Source of the DNA: Ardenticatenia bacterium
Lineage (GTDB): Bacteria; Chloroflexota; Anaerolineae; Aggregatilineales; Aggregatilineaceae
Assembly: GCA_026984385.1 (NCBI GenBank)
Contig: JALSSH010000377.1
Location: 1 to 10,277 of the forward strand
Direction: 5' to 3'
DNA: 10,277 nucleotides
Shown here: in pieces, positions 6,304-10,277 of the stretch
Position numbering within the stretch: the first letter of the stretch is position 1
How the letters are laid out: each line of letters begins with the position of its first letter
Notes under the pieces: model-generated
What the model saw: only the letters and a program-made list of their open reading frames with translations
The model's database searches: none
Told to the model about the DNA's origin: nothing
Translations under genes and position numbers: made by a program

Positions 6304-7947
6304 CTACTGCGTGATCGTTTGGGCGTGCTCGGCCACCGACGGATCGAGGCCGTCAAACCAGCCGACCCACTCGTAGAAAAAAGCGTCCAGGTCTTGCCCG
6401 CTCACTTCTTCGAACGCTTCCAGAATGTCCCGCGAGTGGGCGATGCCGTAACGATGACGCGCCACGTAAAGTTGCAGCGCCTTGAGGAACGTTTCACGCC
6501 CCAACTTCTTTTCCAGCTCGATGTAGAAAAGCGGCCCCTTCACGTAAATGATCACGCCGTAATTGGCGTCGGTGTAGGCGCTGGTGCTCAAGTTCAGCGG
6601 CAAGTCCGGCCCGCCACGCCCGCGATAGGCGTTGTAGCGGTCGTAGTAGTTTTGCACCCATTCGCGCGCTTTCTTTTCCCCGTGCACTTCCAGCGTGTAG
6701 TTGTACTCGGTGTAAACGGTGAGCGACTCGTCGATCCAGGGATGGCCGACTTGGTCATTGCCCACCAAGCTATAAAACCACTGATGGCCGATCTCGTGCA
6801 CGATCACGGTTTCTAGTAGCGGATTGCCGCGTTCCCACCAACGCTCGGACGCGGTGACCAGCCCGGGATGTTCCATACCGGTATAGACGAACGTTTCCAC
6901 CACGTCCAGCTCGGCGTAGGGGTATTCGCCAAAAGAGCGATTGTTGACTCGCACCGTGTCCAACGCAAATTGCAGCGCGGGTTCGGCGGCACTTTCGCCG
7001 CCCGGTCGGTAGTAGATGTTCACCGCGATGTCTTCCACCTGGCCGCTGAGCACGCCGTAATCCTTGCCCGCGATCAGTTTGGAGGTGCGCATCGGGCCGC
7101 TGACGTAGTGCACGGTTTTTGTGCCGTCGCCGTTGTCGCGCGTTTCCAGCTCCGAGCCGCTGAAGATGGGCACGTATTCTTGCGGCATGGTGATCGTGGT
7201 CTCAAAGAGGCTGTCTTCGTGGTAGAGCGAGTCCCCGTTGGTGGGCGGACGCACCTCCCACCAGCCCGCGCCCTCTTCATAGACCGAAAGCAGTGGATGC
7301 CACTCAGAAGCCGAGATCACGTCGCGGTGATAGCCGAACATGCTATAGCTGGCGTTCATGCCGCGTTCGGCGGCGGTGGTGAATTGCAACACCATTTCCG
7401 CCGACTGCCCAGGCGTGAGCGGTTGCGTCAGCGGCACGCTCAGCACGGTATCCCGCGCGCGCAAAATCGGCTGGATCGGCTCGCCTTCCAGCTCCACGCT
7501 GTGCACAACCATCGTGCCGCCCAGCGCCGTGAAGTTGGGGTAGAGACGGAAGACGATTTCGTCGAGCGTATCTTGGCTGTGGTTGGTGTAACGCACGCGC
7601 TCCGCGCCGCGTATCAGCGCTACGTTGCCCTCGATGCTCAGCTCTGCCACCACATAGTAGCGGTTGGCGTCCACAAATTGCAGCACATCGTCGGCGAAGG
7701 CAGGGCGCATGGCCGCGCGGAACGCGGAAACATCCCCCCAATCCACAGCGGGCACGTCAAAGACTTTGGCTTGCGGGATAGGTGTTGGCGTGGTGGGAGG
7801 AACGGGCGTTACGGTGGGGCGCAAGGGAGGCAGTCGAACTTCGTTCGGCGGAGCTGTTCCCCCACAACTTGAAAGCAGCCACGCCAACACAACCCCGATC
7901 AAAAAGCCCAACAGCCATCCGATAAGTCGAGCCGGTCGAATACGCAC
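6304..7947 (-). CDS. M1-family (gluzincin) metallopeptidase, predicted lipoprotein, first gene of the pair
   Basis: 547 residues from a GTG at 7945-7947. The lipoprotein signal runs to lipobox LSSC with Cys 28, followed by a linker rich in Thr and Pro to about residue 60 that would tether the enzyme to the membrane. Zinc motif HEIGH (H384, E385, H388) with E407 gives HEXXH-x18-E; Y468 in YVKG is the probable catalytic tyrosine. The GxMEN equivalent is TGMEH (356-360), with His in place of Asn. Shared blocks with the downstream gene (GAGWWE, RDNGDGT, HQW.YSLVGND, KGPLFY, EWVG) show they are paralogues. Start choice: the frame is open to an ATG at 8040, but that lies upstream of a perfect TATAAT (7999-8004), would place about 40 polar residues before the signal peptide, and has no good ribosome site. 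The GTG has GGGAGG five bases upstream. Confidence 0.92.
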   Translation of the reverse strand: MRIRPARLIGWLLGFLIGVVLAWLLSSCGGTAPPNEVRLPPLRPTVTPVPPTTPTPIPQAKVFDVPAVDWGDVSAFRAAMRPAFADDVLQFVDANRYYVVAELSIEGNVALIRGAERVRYTNHSQDTLDEIVFRLYPNFTALGGTMVVHSVELEGEPIQPILRARDTVLSVPLTQPLTPGQSAEMVLQFTTAAERGMNASYSMFGYHRDVISASEWHPLLSVYEEGAGWWEVRPPTNGDSLYHEDSLFETTITMPQEYVPIFSGSELETRDNGDGTKTVHYVSGPMRTSKLIAGKDYGVLSGQVEDIAVNIYYRPGGESAAEPALQFALDTVRVNNRSFGEYPYAELDVVETFVYTGMEHPGLVTASERWWERGNPLLETVIVHEIGHQWFYSLVGNDQVGHPWIDESLTVYTEYNYTLEVHGEKKAREWVQNYYDRYNAYRGRGGPDLPLNLSTSAYTDANYGVIIYVKGPLFYIELEKKLGRETFLKALQLYVARHRYGIAHSRDILEAFEEVSGQDLDAFFYEWVGWFDGLDPSVAEHAQTITQ

Positions 7948-7998
7948 ATTGTCCTCCCACGCCGATATGGCGGTTTTGTGTGTCTTTACCCGCGCAAG

Positions 7999-8004
7999 AT
8001 TATA
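7999..8004 (-). promoter_or_regulatory. -10 element of the M1 peptidase operon promoter
   Basis: On the minus strand this reads TATAAT, a perfect -10 hexamer, 51 bases before the GTG start at 7947, giving a leader of about 45 bases. No convincing -35 is seen at 15 to 18 bases upstream and there is no TGn extension, so an activator may be needed or the match may be chance. Confidence 0.5.
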
Positions 8005-8084
8005 GCCGCACTTGCCCGACACGGGGACGAATTTTGCCATTTGGGGGCGCGCAAAGCGAGTAGGTCAATCCGGCAGGATTTTTG

Positions 8085-8090
8085 TACAAT
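8085..8090 (+). promoter_or_regulatory. Possible -10 element of the M20 hydrolase gene
   Basis: TACAAT on the plus strand, 77 bases before the ATG at 8168, within an AT-richer patch. The -35 region is poor (a GGTCAA at 8063-8068 does not match on this strand). Together with the minus-strand TATAAT at 7999-8004 it makes the 220-base gap 7948-8167 a plausible divergent promoter region. Confidence 0.35.
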
Positions 8091-8167
8091 AAGCCGTAAG
8101 ACGGTAACGTGCTGAGCACACTTGCGCCACCAAGCCATAACTGGCAACCTGTTTTGAAAGGCCACCG

Positions 8168-9397
8168 ATGACCGACCAACGTTTTGTCCATTTAGACGAG
8201 GCGATTTTGCGCAACTGGGACGAACAAGTTGCGTTCCTCCAAAGCATCATCCGCGCACGCAGCGCCAACCCCTACACCCCGGACACCACCGACCCCCACG
8301 AACCGATCGAGCGAGATGTTGCGAACTTGATCTACGCCAAGTTGCGCACCATCGGCGCGAAGCCTTCTTATGTCGGCGTGTCTGAAGAGCGCCCGAACGT
8401 CGCGGCGACGCTCAAGGGCCGCACAAGTGACCGCGCGCTGATCCTCAACGGCCATATGGATACGGTCATGCCCAACCCGAATTGGACCCGTGACCCTTTC
8501 GGCGCGGAGATCAGCGAGGGGCGGCTGTATGGGCTGGGCGCGCTGGATATGAAAGCCTCGTTAAGCATGTTCGTTTATGTCGCCAAGGCGCTGTTCGAAG
8601 CCGGCGTGGAACTCGGCGGAGATTTGCACTTGACTTTTGCGGTGGACGAAGAGCCGGGCGCGTATTCACGTTTCGGCACAGCCTATTTGTTGGAGCACGG
8701 CTTGCACGGCACGGCGGCGATTGTGGCCGAGCCGGAAAACACCAACGTCACCACAGGGCATCGCGGCGGTTATCGTTTTCGCCTGACCGTGTACGGAGAG
8801 GCCGCGCACACGGGTTTGCTCGCCTGGGAGCGCGGCGAGATCGGTAAGAACGCTATTTCCATGATGGCGCGCGCGATCACGGCGTTGGATAGGATGCCGC
8901 TCCCGTATGAAGAAACGCCCGCTTTCCCCGGGCGCAAGCCGGTTTTCACCTTCCCGACCATGATCGAAGGCGGTGTCTCGATCAACGCCGTGCCGGATAC
9001 ATGCGTGGCTTATGGGGACGTGCGCGTCTTGCCCGGCGCAGACGCGGAAACCGTCGAGCGCCTGATCCGCGAGCAACTGGACGCTATCCCGGGCATGGAA
9101 TATAAGCTGGAACGCCTGCTTTTTGTGCCCGCTGTAGAAATTCCACCCCAGACGGACATCGTACAAATTTTGGTGCGCCACACCGCCGCGCTCACCGGTC
9201 GGCAGCCGACGACGCTCGGTTGCGGCCCTTGGAACGATGGTTGGATGTTCATCTCGCGCGGCATACCGGCGATCTGCGGCTTTGGCCCAAACGGGGCCGG
9301 AGTCCATGCGCCGGATGAATACGTGGAGCTGGATAGTCTGCTGACCACGACGCGCATTTTGGCGCGCGCTGTGGTGGAATATCTGGAGGGCGTTTAG
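8168..9397 (+). CDS. M20-family metallohydrolase (ArgE/DapE/carboxypeptidase-type)
   Basis: 409 residues, usual length for the family. The two-zinc site is complete: H96 with catalytic D98 (NGHMDTV), bridging D127 (GALDMKAS), catalytic base E161 and ligand E162 (DEEPG), E188 (AEPEN) and H380 (VHAPDEYV). The lid/dimerisation domain lies between about 195 and 310 and holds the conserved His 214 (GEAAHTG). Family members hydrolyse amide bonds in small substrates such as N-acyl amino acids, succinyl-diaminopimelate and short peptides; the sequence alone does not settle which, so no gene name is given. No signal peptide, so cytoplasmic. ATG at 8168 has GAAAGG (8156-8161) six bases upstream. It is divergent from the exported M1 peptidase pair. 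That could fit a peptide-use role, but the link is only inference. No intrinsic terminator follows its stop. Confidence 0.95.
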   Translation: MTDQRFVHLDEAILRNWDEQVAFLQSIIRARSANPYTPDTTDPHEPIERDVANLIYAKLRTIGAKPSYVGVSEERPNVAATLKGRTSDRALILNGHMDTVMPNPNWTRDPFGAEISEGRLYGLGALDMKASLSMFVYVAKALFEAGVELGGDLHLTFAVDEEPGAYSRFGTAYLLEHGLHGTAAIVAEPENTNVTTGHRGGYRFRLTVYGEAAHTGLLAWERGEIGKNAISMMARAITALDRMPLPYEETPAFPGRKPVFTFPTMIEGGVSINAVPDTCVAYGDVRVLPGADAETVERLIREQLDAIPGMEYKLERLLFVPAVEIPPQTDIVQILVRHTAALTGRQPTTLGCGPWNDGWMFISRGIPAICGFGPNGAGVHAPDEYVELDSLLTTTRILARAVVEYLEGV

Positions 9398-9406
9398 CCG
9401 CGCACG

Positions 9407-9416
9407 GTGTGCACAC
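9407..9416. repeat. Perfect 10-bp palindrome after the M20 gene stop
   Basis: GTGTGCACAC reads the same on both strands. Its core GTGCAC recurs at 9465-9470 and 9503-9508, on either side of the start of transcription predicted for the last gene. It lies about 30 bases upstream of the -10 element and has no following U-run, so it is not a terminator. A role as an operator is possible but GTGCAC is a common word in this GC-rich sequence. Confidence 0.35.
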
Positions 9417-9444
9417 GCTAAAAACTCGCGCAAATGTTCTAATA

Positions 9445-9453
9445 TGCTATAAT
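9445..9453 (+). promoter_or_regulatory. Extended -10 promoter for the terminal disordered-protein gene
   Basis: TGCTATAAT is a perfect extended -10 (TG at 9445-9446, TATAAT 9448-9453). It sits in the AT-rich patch of an otherwise GC-rich gap. The -35 region (9425-9430) is poor, which is normal for extended -10 promoters. Transcription would start near 9460, giving a leader of about 119 bases before the ATG at 9579. Confidence 0.7.
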
Positions 9454-9456
9454 GAG

Positions 9457-9535
9457 GCGGGAACGTGCACCTTTGTTTTGTGTTATTTCTATAGCGCAGC
9501 ATGTGCACGGCCAGCATGATCCATCCTCGTCCCGC
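9457..9535 (+). other. Potentially structured mRNA leader
   Basis: Two nested pairings are possible in the transcript: GCGGGA (9457-9462) with TCCCGC (9530-9535), and CGTGCAC (9464-9470) with GTGCACG (9503-9509). The inner stem is 7 bp with a 32-base loop. The outer arm touches the predicted start of transcription. It matches no riboswitch class I recognise, and the function is unknown. Confidence 0.35.
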
Positions 9536-9578
9536 AAGATCACATCCGCCCGGCAATGGACATAAACCAGGTGTGAAA

Positions 9579-10277
9579 ATGGCTAAGTTTCTCCGACGGC
9601 GCAAGGATAAAGACGAAGAAAACGAAGAGCAACCAGCTCGCTCAAGCCGCAAGCGCCCTTCGGCTTCTGCTCGCACTCCCGCCTTCAGCTCCGCTAGCAC
9701 GCGCGCAAAGCGTCCTTTTTCTGCCGAACGTACCACAGAGCAGGACAAAGGAGGGCGCTGGAAATCACCCTGGAACCGAGGGGGCACCGAAGACGCAGAA
9801 GACGAGGACAAAGGCGGGCGTAAGCGCGGGTCTTTGTTGCGCGGCAAGCGCGACGCGGACAAATCAGCTTCGCGCCGTCCCGTCACGGGGCGCACGGGCA
9901 GCCGTCGGCCCAGCGCAGGGCGTGGCTCAACGGAAAAAGACGAGGAAAAGAAAAAAAGCGGGCGCTTTGGGTTGGGTTTGCGTCGCGGCAAAGATAAAGC
10001 GGATGAGGAAGGGGACAAGCTGGAAACGAGTCGTCGCTCTTCCTTTGGGTCACGCACCGGCAGCCGCGATCGTGCGGGGAGCGTTTCTCGCACGCCCAGC
10101 AGCACATCGCGTAGCCGCTTTGGTTTTCGCTCCAAGAGTGACGACGAGGACGACGCGCCGCCGAGCCGTGCGGGGACGTTCCGCTCGCGCGTGGGGTCGA
10201 GCAGCCGCGCAACGGGCAGCCGTTTTGGGCGCCCCTCGCCGTTCGGTTCGTCGGCGGACGATGAGGACGACGAGGAC
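9579..10277 (+). CDS. Highly charged, low-complexity, probably disordered protein (3' partial)
   Basis: The frame runs 233 codons from ATG at 9579 to the window edge without a stop. AGGTG (9569-9573) precedes the ATG and the extended -10 promoter lies about 126 bases upstream. The visible part has 59 Lys/Arg and 40 Asp/Glu (about 42% charged), is otherwise mostly Ser, Gly, Ala, Thr and Pro, and has no Cys, His, Ile or Tyr. Basic Arg/Ser/Gly stretches alternate with acidic patches (10-17, 71-77, 119-123, 139-146, 188-192, 227-233). Short aromatic motifs recur: FG at 130, 156, 181, 216 and 222. No membrane helix or known domain is visible; a folded domain may follow beyond the edge. In-frame ATGs at 9501 and 9516 would add up to 26 residues but lack ribosome sites. 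I do not recognise the family. The plus frame is preferred over the long antisense frame because it has promoter, ribosome site and ordered repeats. Confidence 0.75.
   Translation, partial: MAKFLRRRKDKDEENEEQPARSSRKRPSASARTPAFSSASTRAKRPFSAERTTEQDKGGRWKSPWNRGGTEDAEDEDKGGRKRGSLLRGKRDADKSASRRPVTGRTGSRRPSAGRGSTEKDEEKKKSGRFGLGLRRGKDKADEEGDKLETSRRSSFGSRTGSRDRAGSVSRTPSSTSRSRFGFRSKSDDEDDAPPSRAGTFRSRVGSSSRATGSRFGRPSPFGSSADDEDDED
9894..10277 (+). repeat. Degenerate ~53-residue repeats within the disordered protein
   Basis: The motif TGSR recurs at residues 106, 160 and 212 (codons starting 9894, 10056 and 10212), 54 and 52 residues apart. Each of the first two units runs TGSR, then RFG (129-131 and 180-182), then an acidic patch, then a short Phe/Ser/Arg stretch. 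The third unit is cut by the window edge, its RFG follows TGS directly (215-217), and an acidic patch comes after. Spacing varies, so these are old, drifted repeats rather than a fresh tandem duplication. Confidence 0.5.

Noticed and set aside
6868..7872. 334-codon plus-strand open frame
   Set aside because: Entirely antisense to the lipoprotein peptidase, which has a complete zinc site and lipobox. The His- and Arg-rich product looks like a shadow.
7948..8167. RNA gene or small ORF in the gap between the M1 and M20 genes
   Set aside because: No tRNA-like cloverleaf, no conserved small protein with a ribosome site; only divergent -10-like elements were seen.
9501..9578. Alternative in-frame starts (ATG 9501, 9516) for the disordered protein
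   Set aside because: Neither has a ribosome site, and they fall inside the region predicted to be leader; the ATG at 9579 has AGGTG seven bases or less upstream.
8666..10135. 489-codon minus-strand open frame
   Set aside because: It covers the 3' part of the M20 gene, the promoter gap and most of the plus-strand disordered-protein gene. Its product is low-complexity Arg/Ser/Pro then unrelated sequence with no domain, and it has no ribosome site support. It is the mirror of GC-rich coding sequence.

Overview
This window looks like a chromosomal stretch of a GC-rich bacterium. Lineage cannot be proved from the sequence. The Thr/Pro-rich linker after a lipoprotein Cys, the paired short M1-type peptidases and the response regulator with a dead GGDEF-like domain are reminiscent of Chloroflexota (Anaerolineae-like); this is inference only. 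No tRNA, rRNA, CRISPR array, insertion sequence, phage gene or attachment site was seen. No gene-free stretch exceeds about 250 bases.

Layout. The window opens inside a sigma-70 family gene (region 4 only, to 263). Ten bases later comes a two-helix membrane protein with a LiaF/DUF4097-like beta domain (274-1065). A hairpin at 1093-1114 separates this pair from a convergent radical SAM gene of the TIGR03960 type (minus strand, 1123-3021), whose promoter is visible at 3059-3087. Divergent from it is a small heat-shock protein gene (3267-3737) with a near-perfect Shine-Dalgarno, an inverted repeat upstream and a strong intrinsic terminator. Then, on the minus strand, come an orphan response regulator with a degenerate GGDEF-like domain (3791-4645) and, upstream of it in the direction of transcription, two tandem secreted M1-type metallopeptidase paralogues (4787-6292 and 6304-7947). 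An M20-family metallohydrolase (8168-9397) is divergent from the peptidase pair. The window ends inside a gene for a highly charged, low-complexity, probably disordered protein (9579 to the edge), preceded by an extended -10 promoter and a leader that can fold.

How the genes work together. The M1 pair is clearly one unit: an 11-base gap, with the second ribosome binding site overlapping the first stop. One member is a predicted lipoprotein and the other a Sec-exported protein, so together they probably digest peptides outside the cytoplasmic membrane. The divergent M20 enzyme could process the products inside the cell, but this is only suggested by adjacency. The other genes look like independent single-gene or two-gene units.

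Three minus-strand starts (3021, 4645, 7947) were moved downstream of the longest possible ORF. In two cases the longer ORF begins in or before the promoter, and in all three a ribosome binding site sits correctly for the internal codon. The last gene is easily missed because it has no stop in the window and a 1.47-kb antisense open frame (8666-10135, minus) covers much of it. That antisense frame is judged spurious.
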